Below, piece after piece: positions 53,699-64,000 of a DNA stretch of 64,000 bases. How positions within the stretch are numbered: position 1 is the first letter of the stretch; the number at the start of each line of letters is the position of its first letter. Below the pieces are notes generated by a model. The model was not told where the DNA came from and did not search any database. It saw nothing but the letters and a program-made list of their open reading frames with translations. Location of the stretch: assembly GCF_040712315.1 (NCBI RefSeq), contig NC_134016.1, positions 26,483,503-26,547,502 of the forward strand. The letters are read 5' to 3'. Source of the stretch: Castanea sativa (Eukaryota; Streptophyta; Magnoliopsida; Fagales; Fagaceae). Position numbers and translations under genes: made by a program.

Positions 53699-55868
53699 AT
53701 GGCCTCCTGTTCGTCTAGCGACAGTGTGGTCAAGACCATAGACGAGTATCACGACTCCTCTAGTTATAGTACCTCCAACGATGATAGTAGTAGTAGTGGT
53801 CACACAGGCGAGGAATACACATGCGGTGTTCCTAGAGTTCTGTGAGAAACCTTTCAAGAGAGTATTAGGACGGACGGCCTGCGGGGCTAATACCTCGACG
53901 AGCATCCCATCGTCCTCTCTGAAGAGGAAACGGTATATAGTTGTGCCATAGGAATTCCTTGAACGGACGAGAAGAGGTTAGACACTCTTAAGAGTTGGTT
54001 CAGTTCCGGATGATCTGAACCCTAGGTTAGCCGTCTGAGAGGAATGGTGTTGGCAACCCCGTTTCGGGATAGGTGTTTATGAAGCTTACCTGTTAGGGGG
54101 CCTTAGATTTCCTTTAAATGCCTTTACGAGGGAATTGCTTACTAGACTGGGCTTGGGGGTTTGCCAGTTTAACCCCAATGCGTGGAGACTTATTGTCTCT
54201 ATGCAAGTCTTGTGGAGGGAGGTGTTTGATGGGAACCGTCCTATCACCGTGGACGAGTTCCTGTATTGCTATAAACCCTCCGAGATAGGTCAATCTCAAG
54301 GCTTCTATCAGTTTACAGCTAGGGGCAATGACTGTAGATTGATTAAGTCTTTGCCCTCGTCTGACAGAAACTGGAAGACAGAATTTTTCTTCGTCTCTGG
54401 CTTCTGGGCGGGGCGTCCTATTGAGGTTGGTAGAGATACATTCCCTCCTTATACCAAAGAATTAGGGAACCTTCGTCAAGAAGGTATGTCATGTTTTTCC
54501 TTCACTCTTTTTTTATTGATTTTGTTGTGTTTTATCTTTAAACAGTGGTCTAATCTTAATTTTCCTCTTCTTTTTGCAGCTGCTAGGCGTCCTTCTTTGA
54601 GAAAGCTCCACCGCGATCGCGTCCACAGGGCTCGTCTACACCCCGAGAGAGATTTTCACTCGTTGGTGACCCTTCGACGTCTATATAGGTGGGGACTTGG
54701 CCCTGACCCTTCCGTCGAAGCCTTTGCACACGAACTAACCGTCCGTAGACGTGAATGTTTTTATTCTTTAAGACGTGTGTATTTTATTTATTATTATTTT
54801 TTTTTATATATAATTCATTTGTTTGTTTTTATTTTTAGGAATGGCAACCATGAAGGAAAATAAGGGAAAAGAGGTGGTCGAGGAAGTGGCCAGACCTGAA
54901 GCTCGTCCTGCTTCTGGAGACAAGAGAAAGAGCTTGTCCAAAAATTTGGATTTGGCTAGCCTACCCAGTCGTCAGGGAAAGAAGGCCAAGCATGGATCGT
55001 CCAGGCCCGAAATTGCTAGGCCTAACCCTCCTTCCCAGCCGTCCGTCCCAGTCGTCGACATCGACTCGTCCACGCCTGTCAGCGTTACTCCGTCCAAGTC
55101 CCCTGCCCCTGATTCATCCCAGCCTCCTCAAAGGATTTCTACAAATTTGCTGGAGAACGAGGATTTGGCTTGGGAGCGATTCAGAGTTTGTAAAGGCGAG
55201 GACGTGGCTGCGTGCTACGACATGTCTTTGAAGGAGTTCGAGCACTCCGGCGTCCACGATCTTTTTAAGGTAACCATTTTTGCCTCGTCTTGGTTTGGCC
55301 ATGTTATCCAACGTTATTTTTTGTCTCTTTAACCCTCTTATCTTCCATGTAGGCAATGTCGAAGTTCATAGCTGCGTCCAGGCAAGCCACAGAGATGGAC
55401 AGGACGAGGATCCTTCTAGAGAAAAGAATAGAAGAGATCAAAAATGACTGCAGGACTTGGGCCGAGGTGGCAAGCAAGGCCAAGGACAAGGCTAAGGAGT
55501 TGAAGGCTTTGGTGGGAGGGCTGAAATCCGACGCTGCCAGGAAGGACGACCATCTCGACTTTCTTGAAAAGAAGAATGAAGAGCTAAGTCTCCTTCTCAA
55601 GAAAGCTAAGGATGAGGCAGTGGAGGAGTTCAAGGCGTCGAAAGAGTTCACTGACTTGCTGGACACTAACTATGCAGCAGGGTTCGAGGATTTTAGGATG
55701 GACGCTATAGACAACCTTCCTGGAGTTGACTTTAGCTCCATTAAACTTAATCTTGGCACTGCTACAAGTTCCCTTCTCCAAACAGGTTCAGACGACGTTA
55801 ATATTGAGGACGACGCCTCCACCAAACTAGCCCAAGACGACCCCAACGTTGACGCTCCCCCTTCTTGA
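53699..55868 (+). pseudogene. antisense accessory ORF of Tat-2 (gypsy-type 'putative transposase' domain plus coiled coil), at least three introns
   Basis: The ATG at 53699 begins MASCSSSDSVVK and an acidic Ser-rich start. Stops break the frame near 53845-54100. The conserved domain follows (GLRFPLNAFTRELLTRLGLG, WREVFDGNRPITVDEFLYCY, ENWKTEFFFVSG-like). Splice signals fit well: donor GT at 54484 and acceptor AG at 54579 join in frame (RQE|AARRPS); a second intron ends AG at 54838; donor 55270 and acceptor 55352 join in frame (HDLFK|AMSKF). The last exon encodes a long coiled coil (55356-55680) and an acidic tail ending at 55868. It runs opposite to gag-pol. The function is unknown; nuclear localisation is possible from basic runs (KRKSLSK, GKKAKH). 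Confidence 0.8.
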
Positions 55869-56362
55869 CAATTTTTAAATTAGTGTTTTCGTAGTTCATG
55901 TTGTTTTTCTTTTGGTCCGCTGTTTTCGGACCTCTTTTTTTTTTTCTTGAAATGTATTAGAGTACAATTACTTCGTCCAGAGTATTCTGGACGAGTTTAT
56001 TGACAATTGCCTTTTAAAGGCGTATTTTATAAGGGTTTTTGGACGGTGGTCGTCTACCCTTTTTAATTCTTAATATCTGTTTTCATCTGTCATCGTTGTT
56101 TCATGGACGAGATTATACGTTGTTTTCACCATTTATGCTAGTTTTTTTTTTTTTTTAAACAATGTTCTAAGTGTTGAATAATCGTCTACACGATTTCTTT
56201 ATGGACGACCCACTTGGGACGATAATGACGACTGCATTACTTTTGCTCGTCCTTTAGGCATTATTACTCATCTTCTCGCAAGGAGTTCATAACATTTGTT
56301 TTACTCGTCATGACTAGCTGCTCGTCTTTAGAATGCTATGCCTTAATGCCTACTTTCTTTCT
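55869..56362. other. non-coding spacer of Tat-2
   Basis: No coding sequence. The words GGACGAG and CTCGTC recur every few dozen bases, as elsewhere in Tat-2. Confidence 0.5.
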
Positions 56363-56720
56363 TAGACGAGTGGGCCTTGGCCTTTTCTTTTTGCTTTATA
56401 CTCAATAAAAGGAAATCTTGGACGAGCATGCCTTAGCTTTTTCTCTATGCTTTATCCTTGTTTCAAGGAATGCTTTGGACGAGTGTGCCTTAGCTTATTT
56501 CTCTTTGCTTTATCCTTATTTAAAGGAAAGCCTTGGACGAGTATGCCTTAGCTTTTTCTCTTTGCTTTATCCTTGTTTCAAGGAATGCTTGGACAAGTGT
56601 GCCTTAGCTTATTTCTCTTTGCTTTATCGTTATTTCAAGGAATGCTTGGACGAGTGTGCCTTAGCTTATTTCTCTTTGCTTTATCCTTATTTAAAGGAAT
56701 GCTTTGAACGAGTGTTTCTG
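56363..56720. repeat. 57-bp tandem repeat array in the 3' non-coding region of Tat-2
   Basis: About six units of 56-58 bp, starting at about 56364, 56420, 56477, 56535, 56591 and 56648, then a fading copy at 56706. Core: GGACGAGTGTGCCTTAGCTT then TTTCTCTTTGCTTTATCC. The open frame running through the array (DECALAYFSLLY repeats) is a by-product. It occupies the same slot as the 151-bp array of Tat-1 but is unrelated in sequence. Confidence 0.92.
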
Positions 56721-57072
56721 CGTCCGAAGATTTCTATTCGTCTTAGGCTTTTGCCCGCCCCTTCTGTGGGTATTATTATGGAAACTAGATCTATGCATCA
56801 AATACATAAGAAATCCACACCATATTATTACATGAATATTGTTCACAAGCGTGGCACATGCTTATAAGCTAGTGCCTTATTAAAATACTTAAGAGAAATA
56901 CATAACCTCGTCTTTCATAAGCTGGTATGTAAGCGGTGCAAAAGTTTGAGAACTAGTGCACTTTTTATTCACAACACACCATAATAGTAGTAAGAACACA
57001 ACAGTAAATATAAGCGAACACGCAAATCATAGCTATAACTTTGCCACTGACTTCCCTCGTCCCTGCTTATCA
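56721..57072. other. spacer between array and integrase of Tat-2
   Basis: No coding sequence recognised. Confidence 0.45.
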
Positions 57073-58194
57073 CTAATAGTACCTCCTCAGATGTTCCACG
57101 TTCCAGGGATGCTCTAACTTCCGCCCGTCCAGAGCTTCCAGGTAGTAAGACCCTTGCCTCTTGCAGTTGATTACCCTGTAGGGTCCTTCCCAATTGGGTC
57201 CCAATTTTTCATGAGCTGGGTTCCTAGTCGCCAAAGAGACTCTTTTGAGGACAAGATCCCCCACACTGAACCGTCTGGGTTTCACCATGGCATCATGCTG
57301 TCTGGCCATAAGGTTTTTGTACCTTGCTGTCCTTTGCTCCGCATCCATTCTTACCTCGTTAATAAGATCGAGGTCAAGACGAAGTTGTTCCCCATTCTCT
57401 TTCTCCTGGTACTCCATCACTCGGTGACTAGCCATATGAACTTCCGCCGGTATGACAGCTTTACTTCCATAGGCTAGTTTAAAGGGGGTCTCTCCCATCA
57501 GAGTTCGTACAGTCGTCCTATAGGCCCAAAGAACACCTAGTAGCTTGTCTGGCCATATCACTTTTGCCCCCTCGAGCCGAGTCTTGATGATTTTCAACAG
57601 GGATCGGTTTGCTACTTCTGCTTGTCCATTTGCCTGCGGATGGGAGGGTGAGGAATAGTGATTCTTGATCCCAAAATGATTGCAAAAGTCCCTAAAAGGC
57701 TCGTTATCGAATTGACGTCCGTTGTCCGATACTAATACCCTGGGTACTCCGAACCTACATAGAATATTCTTTCATACAACATTTTTCATGTTTTGCTGAG
57801 TGTTTGCTGCAAGAGGCTCGGCTTCTACCCACTTGGTAAAGTAATCGATTCCTACCACCAAAAACTTCATTTGTCGGGTTCCTATGGGAAAAGGGCCTAA
57901 GATATCCAGTCCCCACTGTGCAAAGGGCCATGGGACCATCATTGGGTTCTAGTACTCTGACGGCTATCTAGGTACATTGCTGTAGTGCTGACACTGGTCA
58001 CATACCTTGACATAGGCTTTAGCATCTGCCTGCATTGTAGGCCAGTAGTAGCCGGCACGGACGATCTTATGGACCAGTGACCTTACTCTTGAATGATTTC
58101 CACATGCTCCTTCATGAACTTCCTTTAGAACATAGTTTGACTCGTCAGGAGCCAAGCACCTTAAGTACGGTTGGGAAAAACCTCGCTTGTACAA
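57073..58194 (-). pseudogene. integrase of Tat-2
   Basis: The N-terminal part (57964-58194) shows HEGACGNHSRVRSL and CDQCQHYS, the zinc region. The core between 57600 and 57960 is broken by stops and frameshifts but recognisable (MKFLVVGIDYFTKW, VSDNGRQF with Asp, GQAEVANRS-like with Glu). The C-terminal part (57073-57597) is open: LWAYRTTVRTLMGETPFKL, LGPNWEGPYRVI and HLRRYY. No chromodomain. Confidence 0.9.
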
Positions 58195-58245
58195 TACTTC
58201 ATTTATGAGGACGTACTTGGCTGCCCTGACCCTTAACTTTCTCGC

Positions 58246-58950
58246 TTAATCCTCGTCTTCGGGAAGCCTTCCATCTTTGAGATAAATCATTATTGGACTC
58301 ATCCAATTTTCTCCTCCTTCTATCTGCTGTATGTCAGGGATGTCTATGCTCGGCATATATTGGATGTTGTTGTACTCGTACGTAACCCTGCCATTTGCTT
58401 TTGCCAAGGCGTCACTTCCGTATTTTCCTCCCTGGGTAGTTGAACAAAACTTACAGCCGAAAATTTTCATGCAAGTCGTTTCACTTTTTTTAGGTATTTA
58501 TTCATTCTATCTTGCTTAGTATAACACAATCCATTTACTTGGTTAATGACCAGTGAGAATCTCCTCTGATTGTTACCGACTCTGCCCCTAAGGACTTAGC
58601 CAATTCCAATCCCTTGAGTAGAGCCTCGTACTCAGCCTCGTTGTTGGTAGTTTGATACTGTAAACGGGCTGCATACTCCAGCCTGTCACCCTTAGGGGAC
58701 TTCAGTATAACCCTAATTCCTCCTACATACAGTGTGGACGACCCATCAACATTTATCACCCATTTCTCAACACTTTCGTCCTTGTCCAGCTCATCCTGGC
58801 TGGGGGTGCATTCTGCGATGAAATCTGCCAATGCCTGCGCCTTTATCGCACTCCTCGGGAGGTATCTGATATCAAACTCGCTAAACTCAACAGCCTACTG
58901 TACTAGCCGTCCAGCAACTTCCAACTTGTTCATTGCCTTCTTTATGGGAT
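58246..58950 (-). pseudogene. second RNase H and linker of Tat-2
   Basis: The RNase H region shows VINVDGSSTLYVGGI, LEYAARLQYQTTNNEAEYEALL and ESVTIRGDSH (Asp). Further along, a linker shows MPSIDIPDIQQIEGGENWMSP and YLKDGRLP. A stop after GDSHWSLTK and a frameshift near 58480 break it. This is the Tat-specific extra RNase H. Confidence 0.87.
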
Positions 58951-60164
58951 GGTCTGTTAGGACGTTGATGATGTGAGCCTGAAAGTAATGCCTCAGCTTC
59001 CTGGAAGCCGTGATTAGTGCACAGGCTAGCTTCTCCATCATCGGGTATCGTCCTTCTGCTCCTCTCATTGCACGGCTCGTATAATAAACCGGTTTCTGGA
59101 TTCTCCCTTCTTCTCTGACCAACGCTGAACTTACGGCGTGTGGGGACACTGCCAAATACAAATACAACACTTCCTCAGGTACAGATAGACTCAATAGCGG
59201 TGCTGTCATGAGATACGTCTTCAAGTCTTGGAAGGCCCTTTAACACTCGTCCGTCCATTCAAATGCCTTCCTTAGGCCTTTAAAGAAAGGCAAGCACTTA
59301 TCAGTAGCTTTCGAGACAAACCTGTTAAGGGCAGCGACCCGTCCCGTGGAAATTTGGACTTCCTTGATATTTTTTGGTGGTTCCATGTTCGGTATCGCTG
59401 GATTTTGTCAGTTTGCTTCAATTCCTCTGTGCGACACCATGAACCCCAAAAATTTTCCGGACGAAACTCACGAAGCGCACTTGCTTGGATTTAATTTCAT
59501 GTTATGCTAGCATGATGTATCGAAAGTCTCTTGAAGGTCGTCTAGATGTTTGCCCTCGTCACGGCTCTTTACCGGCATGTCGTCTACATAAACCTCCACA
59601 TTTCACCCGATTTGAGGACAGAACATATGGTTAACCAGCCTTTGGTAAGTTGCCCCTGCATTCTTCAAACCAAAGGGCATTACCTTGTAACAATACAACC
59701 CTTGGCTCGTAATGAATGAGGTCTTCTCTTGATCCGCTTCATCCATCTGTATCTGGTTGTAACCTGAGAAAGCGTCCATGAAGCTAAGCACTCTGTGACC
59801 TGCCGTCGAGTCAACCAGGCGTGTCAATGCGTGGCAATGGGTAACTATCCTTGGGGCAAGCTTTGTTTAAATCAGTGAAGTCCACGCACATTCGCCACTT
59901 GCCGTTAGCTTTCTTGACCATGACCACGTTCGCCAACCAATCTGGATAATAAACTTCTTGGATGAACTCTGCGGCAACCAACTTCTGTACTTCTTCCTTA
60001 ATGGCATTGTCTCGCTCAGGAGCGAAAATCCTTTTCTTCTGACGCACTGGTTTTGAGTAGGGACACACGTTCAGGCTATAGGTAATGACGCTCGGATCAA
60101 TGCCAGGCATGTCCTCATGACTCCATGCAAAGACATCGAGGCTTTTCTTCAGAAACCGAATCAA
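58895..60164 (-). pseudogene. reverse transcriptase and RNase H of Tat-2
   Basis: RT starts near 60164 (FLKKSLDVFAWSHEDMPGID), then WLANVVMVKKANGKWRMCVDFTDLNKACPK, SFMDAFSGYNQI and MPFGLKNAGATYQRLV. The active site YVDD is intact at about 59576-59590, in a stretch broken by stops. RNase H follows with VLYLYLAVSPHAVSSALV, MEKLACALI and KLRHYFQAH. At least six frame breaks occur between 59820 and 59220. It is more damaged than Tat-1, yet keeps the catalytic Asp pair that Tat-1 lost. Confidence 0.9.
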
Positions 60165-60703
60165 AGCATGCTTTGCCCCTCTTCCATGCTCGCCCCAATT
60201 CTAGTAGACTTCTCGGGCTGGTTATCGTCCAAAGGGACGTCTTCTAATGCTTTAGTGGGCTCCGCCGTGATCCTTCTCCCGTCTATACTCATTGCCTGCA
60301 TGTGCTCGTCCATGGCCAGCATAGCTAAGTAGCATTCTCTGGCAGCCAGCTGATCTCCTTGTACTTGGCCTACTCCGTGCTCGGTTGGAAATTTGATGGA
60401 CAAGTGGTAGGTAGAGGTTACCGCCTTCCAGCTATTCAAAGTTGGTCTTCCAATGATTGCATTATATGACGATGCACAATCAACAACGAGGAAACTTACC
60501 TCCTTGGTAATCTGCTGTGGATATGTTCCAACGACCACTAGTAATGTGATGGTGCCCACAGGTTGCACCTTCATTCCTCCGAATCCTACCAACGGCGAGT
60601 TCACTAGTCGAAGTTGATCTCGTCCTAGCCTCATTTGCTGGAATGCGGGGTAGTAGAGAATGTCTGCAGAGCTGCCATTGTCTATCAACACCCTCCTGGT
60701 CAT
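60161..60703 (-). pseudogene. aspartic protease region of Tat-2
   Basis: The active site VLIDNGSSADILYYPAFQQM gives D-N-G. The rest (VDCASSYNAIIGRPTLN, STYHLSIKFPT) matches the Tat protease region. The frame reaches the RT start, overlapping by a few bases. Confidence 0.88.
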
Positions 60704-62293
60704 GTAGTCAGAGATGAGTAGGGTGATGACTATCGCGTCATCGTGTGGGTGGTGAAGTCGTCATGCTTCCTCGTCCGTGAACGTAACAGCCTGCTGGTCT
60801 ACTTCCCTCGTCCTAGGAGGTCGTCCAGACAGTTGGATGTTACGCACCACCTTCGGGTACATCTTCCTTGACTTGGATAGTATGACATTTGTCGAGTTTC
60901 CTCCTATAATTACCCTTATTTCTCCTAGTAGGGGACGTGATGATTCTTCCACCTTGGCCTTCATTTTCTCATCTCTTTGGTCTCGTCCAAGGAAGTTCCT
61001 CAGTTTTCCTTGTCTAATGAGATTTTCTATTTGCTGCTTCAAGTCAAAACACTCGTCCGTATCATGCCCATGTAGTCTGCAATGAAAGCGAGCGAGTACT
61101 TGCCTATTACGCTTGTTGGGGTCTCCCTTCATTTTATCCCGAGCCACTTCAAGGACGGATCATCCTTGATCTACATAAGAACTGCTCTAGTGGCATAGTC
61201 GGGGGCGTGTATTGCTGATTCCTCACGGAGGAGCTGGCCTTCTTACCATCCTTATCTTTCCTCTCGTACGCCGAGCTTTCTTTGGACGAGGTCCTTGATC
61301 CGAATAACGATGGTGACACTGCAGGCGTTACGCCGCTTTTTCTTTTCTTGGCTATGATAGCGTCCTCAGCATTCATAAAATTCTGGGCCGAATGGACAAG
61401 ATCGGCCATGGTCTGTGGTTCCTACTCGTAGAGCTTATGAATGAACAAGTCAAAATTGAACCCATTGTGGAAAGCGGCCAGTAATAACTTGTCATCCATC
61501 TCGTCCACCGTCAAGGCCTCCCTATTAAACCGGGTGATAAAGGATCGCAAACTCTCATTTTTCCCTTGCTCTATGGTCAGCAGACTAGAGGAGGAACACT
61601 TATGACGCTATCCTCCAATGAAATTGTTGACAAACAACTTACTCAACTCTTCAAATGATCCCACCAAGTTTGGGGGTATCTTACCGAACCACACTCGCGC
61701 TGGTCCCTTAAGTGTGGTGGGAAAAGCTCTGCACATAATCTCGTCTGGGACTCCTTGTAGGTGCATGGTCGTCTTGAAAGTTGCAATATGATCGCAAGGG
61801 TCGCGATTTCCATCATACGAGTCTAGAGAAGGCATTTTGAATTTTAGAGGTAGGGGGTGACTGTTGATGGAAGCCGTGAAAGGGGAGTCCGTTCGGTGAA
61901 CCATATCATCCACTGGGTTCGCTCGCCTCATGTTTTCCCTCATTTCATCCATGGCTTTTCTCATCTGGTCCATCTCTTTTTCCAAGTGTGGCACCCTTCT
62001 TGAAGCGGTACCCCTTGTTTGATCTTCGGACTCGACGTTTTCTCCTCGCACCTTCGACTCGGTGCCCGTCTATCCGCGTGCCCATCTTGGCGCTGCCTCC
62101 TGAGGTTGATCTCCCTATTCAACTCCTGGTTTTGACGTGTCAGTTCTGCCATAGCGGCGGCCATGGATTGTATATGTTGAATGGAAGGCAGTTGCATGAC
62201 AGACGCTGACCTGCGATCGCGAAGCGGGTTGCTAGAAGCATCCCTACTCTCTTGGTGGCCTGGGCTTGTAGCCCTTGATCTTGTTCGAACCAT
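60704..62293 (-). pseudogene. gag of Tat-2
   Basis: The ATG near 62293 begins MVRTRSRATSPGHQESRD. After a frameshift near 62000 the gag domain follows (KFKMPSLDSYDGNRDPCDHI, MCRAFPTTLKGPARVWF, GSFEELSKLFVNNFIGG), breaks near 61600, and resumes (MADLVHSAQNFMNAEDA). The zinc motif CRLHGHDTDECFDLKQQIENLI is in the last part (60761-61147). At least four stops or frameshifts. Confidence 0.88.
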
Positions 62294-62396
62294 TCAGCCT
62301 TTTTTCTGGGAAAGACTAATCCTTGACAACGAAAACACAATCGAATGAAAAGAACAGTGAACAGTGCTCGTTTGTTTTTTTTTTCTTTATCTTATG

Positions 62397-62414
62397 TTCC
62401 CACAGACGGTGCCA
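62397..62414 (-). other. primer-binding site of Tat-2
   Basis: On the minus strand it reads TGGCACCGTCTGTGGGAA, one T-for-C type change from the Tat-1 site, and lies two bases from the LTR. Confidence 0.8.
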
Positions 62415-62416
62415 AC

Positions 62417-62999
62417 TGATGATGCAAGGAAAATCAGTAGGCTGGATGCTCCGGATTTGAAAGGACCACTCGCTCTCTAATGGCCTGAAAAACAAAGAAA
62501 AACGATCAAAGGTGACCGGGATCGCCAGCCAAGAACCCTCCGATGGTAAAGTCAGTTTTCTCTCTATATCTTTTGAGTTCCAATTTCTTGGGAAAATGTT
62601 CAACGTACCTTCTATTGGTCTGAATGGATGTTTATATAGTGTCCTGGGGGCAGTTATTAAAATTGTAACCTCCCCGGACTTCAGGAGGTCCGGGGTTCTT
62701 GGATAACTCCCATAACCACCTGACTGTTGCATTTTCTCTCACAACGGTCATTGGAGGTTATGCGTGTATTACGGAATGGTAAAATGTGCTTAATAGTTCC
62801 AAGTGTAAAAGCCTCGTCCATGAGTCTTTACGTGGACGAGTCCTTTCGGGGTGGGCTGCGCGCATCCTTTGGACGAGGGATGTAGCTTTGCTATCACCCA
62901 AGGACGGCCTTGCGCGTCAGCCGTCTTGATACTAACTCCTGGACAACTGCCGAGGTGAAGACCGTCCAGGGACGATCTGAGTGTCTTCATCCCTCATCA
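62417..62999 (-). repeat. 5' LTR of Tat-2 (583 bp)
   Basis: The same ends as the 3' LTR. A clear TATA box, CACTATATAAACATCC on the minus strand, lies at about 62627-62642, and is the likely gag-pol promoter. Confidence 0.93.
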
Positions 63000-63910
63000 G
63001 TATGCACTCTTCACTGTGAAAGATAGCTCACATAACATCGAGGCCTGGTGCTTATTTTAGTTGCAATTGACTGATGACTTGGATAATCTCTTCTTTTTGG
63101 AATTCTTTTGTCAACTAGTCATTCATCTCTTAAGTAAAACATCTTTGCACTGTCTCATCCACAACTTATGTTGGAAAGGATGTTGTGAAAAGTTCCGAGA
63201 AATAATCAGTGACAATATTTGCTATCTCCCCTGTGTTTTCACACCACTTCCCATTTTTGTCCCACAGCTCTCTGGTTTCATTTCTCCTCTTTCTTTGTGA
63301 AGCCCTATGGTGAAAGTATTGTGTATTTCTATCCCCCAGTTTTAGCCAATCAACTCTCGATCTTTGATTCCATCTAATTTCCTTCTCATCAAGCAACTCA
63401 TTGATCTCTCTTCTTAAACTATCAATTTCTTCCGCTTTACTTCCATCTCGGTCTGCTTGAACAGCTTCTTGAAGTTGTTTCCTTTTTCCTTGAATCTTCT
63501 TTGATAGAACCCCAAATCATTTTAACTCCACTTTGTTAAATTATCAGCACATTCTTTTAGCCCTCCAATTAACTCAAGTGGTGAGTGTACACCCAGCTGG
63601 CTTTTCAGGCTTCTTGAATAATCTCCAGACATTTTTTATGCCTAGTCCATGCTACTTCAAAGAGAAATCGCTTTGTCTGTGCCTTTGGGGGTATTGTTGG
63701 TCTGTTAAGATTAGTGCACTATGATCCAAGGTTGAGTCCAACACACGAATTACCCTGGCTTGGCTAAATTTTCCCCTCCAATTGGGTTTAGCAAATACCC
63801 GATCCAGTCTTAACTGGGTTCTTCCTTCTCCCAATCTACGGTTGCACCAAGTGAATTCTGGCCCTTCAAAACCCAAGTCAAAAAGCTACAGGCATTCACT
63901 GCTCTTCTAA
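63000..63910 (-). pseudogene. LINE-C fragment: end of endonuclease and start of RT
   Basis: The endonuclease end shows GFEGPEFTWCNRR, RLDRVFAKPNW and STLDHSALIL (63652-63876). The linker follows with EIRWNQRSRVDWLKLGDRNT and YFHHRASQRKRRN (63166-63396). The RT start reads EEIIQVIS and a KAPGPDG-like stop-containing motif near 63040, then drops straight into the post-RT sequence. Stops near 63169, 63130 and 63050. Confidence 0.9.
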
Positions 63911-64000
63911 AGCCATCCATCTGCTGTTAGGGTCTTTCTGGCCCTTCACGTTTCTCTGATGCAAACAAGATCTCATTAAAATCCCCTAAGCAGACCCAAG
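63911..64000 (-). pseudogene. LINE-C endonuclease fragment continuing past the window end
   Basis: On the minus strand WVCLGDFNEILF is the endonuclease GDFNEI motif. The 5' part of ORF2 and all of ORF1 would lie beyond base 64000. Confidence 0.85.

Larger units (their letters stand above)
52702..62999 (-). mobile_element. Tat-lineage Ty3/gypsy retrotransposon, copy 2 (Tat-2), complete, 10.3 kb
   Basis: LTRs at 52702-53285 and 62417-62999, flanked by GTATG on both sides (52697-52701, 63000-63004). Order on the minus strand: LTR, primer site, gag, protease, RT, RNase H, second RNase H, integrase, 57-bp tandem array, antisense spliced ORF, LTR. The layout matches Tat-1 but the sequence is clearly a different family. 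Counting by eye, the LTRs differ at roughly 5% of positions, mostly transitions. All pol modules carry stops or frameshifts. Confidence 0.95.
42590..64000 (-). mobile_element. LINE-C: L1-type retrotransposon split by two LTR retrotransposons, extends past window end
   Basis: LINE sequence on the minus strand is found at about 42590-43674, 52637-52701 and 63000-64000. The insertions between them are a Tekay element (duplication CAAGT) and Tat-2 (duplication GTATG). After removing Tat-2 and one duplication, the LINE frame reads through as FTVKSAYYVARKI. The RT core is missing: the sequence passes from the KAPGPDG-like start of RT (about 63040) to FTVKSAYYV within about 30 bp, so an internal deletion of about 1.3-1.6 kb happened in the LINE itself. 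Confidence 0.88.

Noticed and set aside
56418..56867. Plus-strand 149-residue ORF with DECALAYFSLLY repeats
   Set aside because: It is the open frame of the 57-bp tandem array, whose unit is often a multiple of three; no signal for translation.

Overview
This window reads as nuclear DNA of a flowering plant, most likely a eudicot. It is AT-rich and gene-poor and carries plant-type Tat and Tekay Ty3/gypsy elements, Ty1/copia LTRs, L1-type LINEs, tRNA-derived SINEs, MITEs and a piece of plastid atpI. I found no intact host gene. Almost every recognisable protein belongs to a mobile element, and most reading frames are broken by stops or frameshifts. The species cannot be named from the sequence alone.

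Layout. 1-10919: a Tat-lineage gypsy element on the minus strand, cut by the window start, with an antisense spliced accessory ORF (1-2243), a 151-bp tandem array (about 2572-4789), pol, gag, a primer-binding site and a 5' LTR. 11259-12101: a copia solo LTR. 12196-12466: an old copia LTR. 13469-21666: LINE-A, flanked by a 13-bp target-site duplication and split by three insertions: a decayed copia element (13623-16424), a solo LTR (16485-17554) and a small LTR retrotransposon carrying a PDS5 cohesin-cofactor fragment (18200-20685). 22510-29080: intergenic sequence with a 250-bp tandem duplication, a 1.15-kb foldback element, MITEs and a non-autonomous gypsy element. 29094-34832: LINE-B, nearly full length, minus strand. 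34972-36051: two SINEs and a LINE tail. 36676-38078: a solo LTR with a plastid atpI insert. 38816-40287: the 5' end of a copia element. 41267-41386: a SINE. 42590-64000: LINE-C, minus strand, split by a Tekay chromovirus (43675-52636) and a second Tat element (52702-62999).

The two nests can be ordered because most insertions keep their target-site duplications. Removing the copia insert from LINE-A, or Tat-2 from LINE-C, restores the LINE reading frame at that junction. Two structures stand out: the PDS5-carrying element, which looks like an intronless capture of host cohesin-regulator mRNA in sense orientation, and the spliced antisense ORFs of the two Tat elements, each beside its own unrelated tandem array. 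Because the DNA is eukaryotic, operons, ribosome-binding sites and bacterial terminators do not apply. Promoter-like TATA boxes are reported where they stand out in LTRs.
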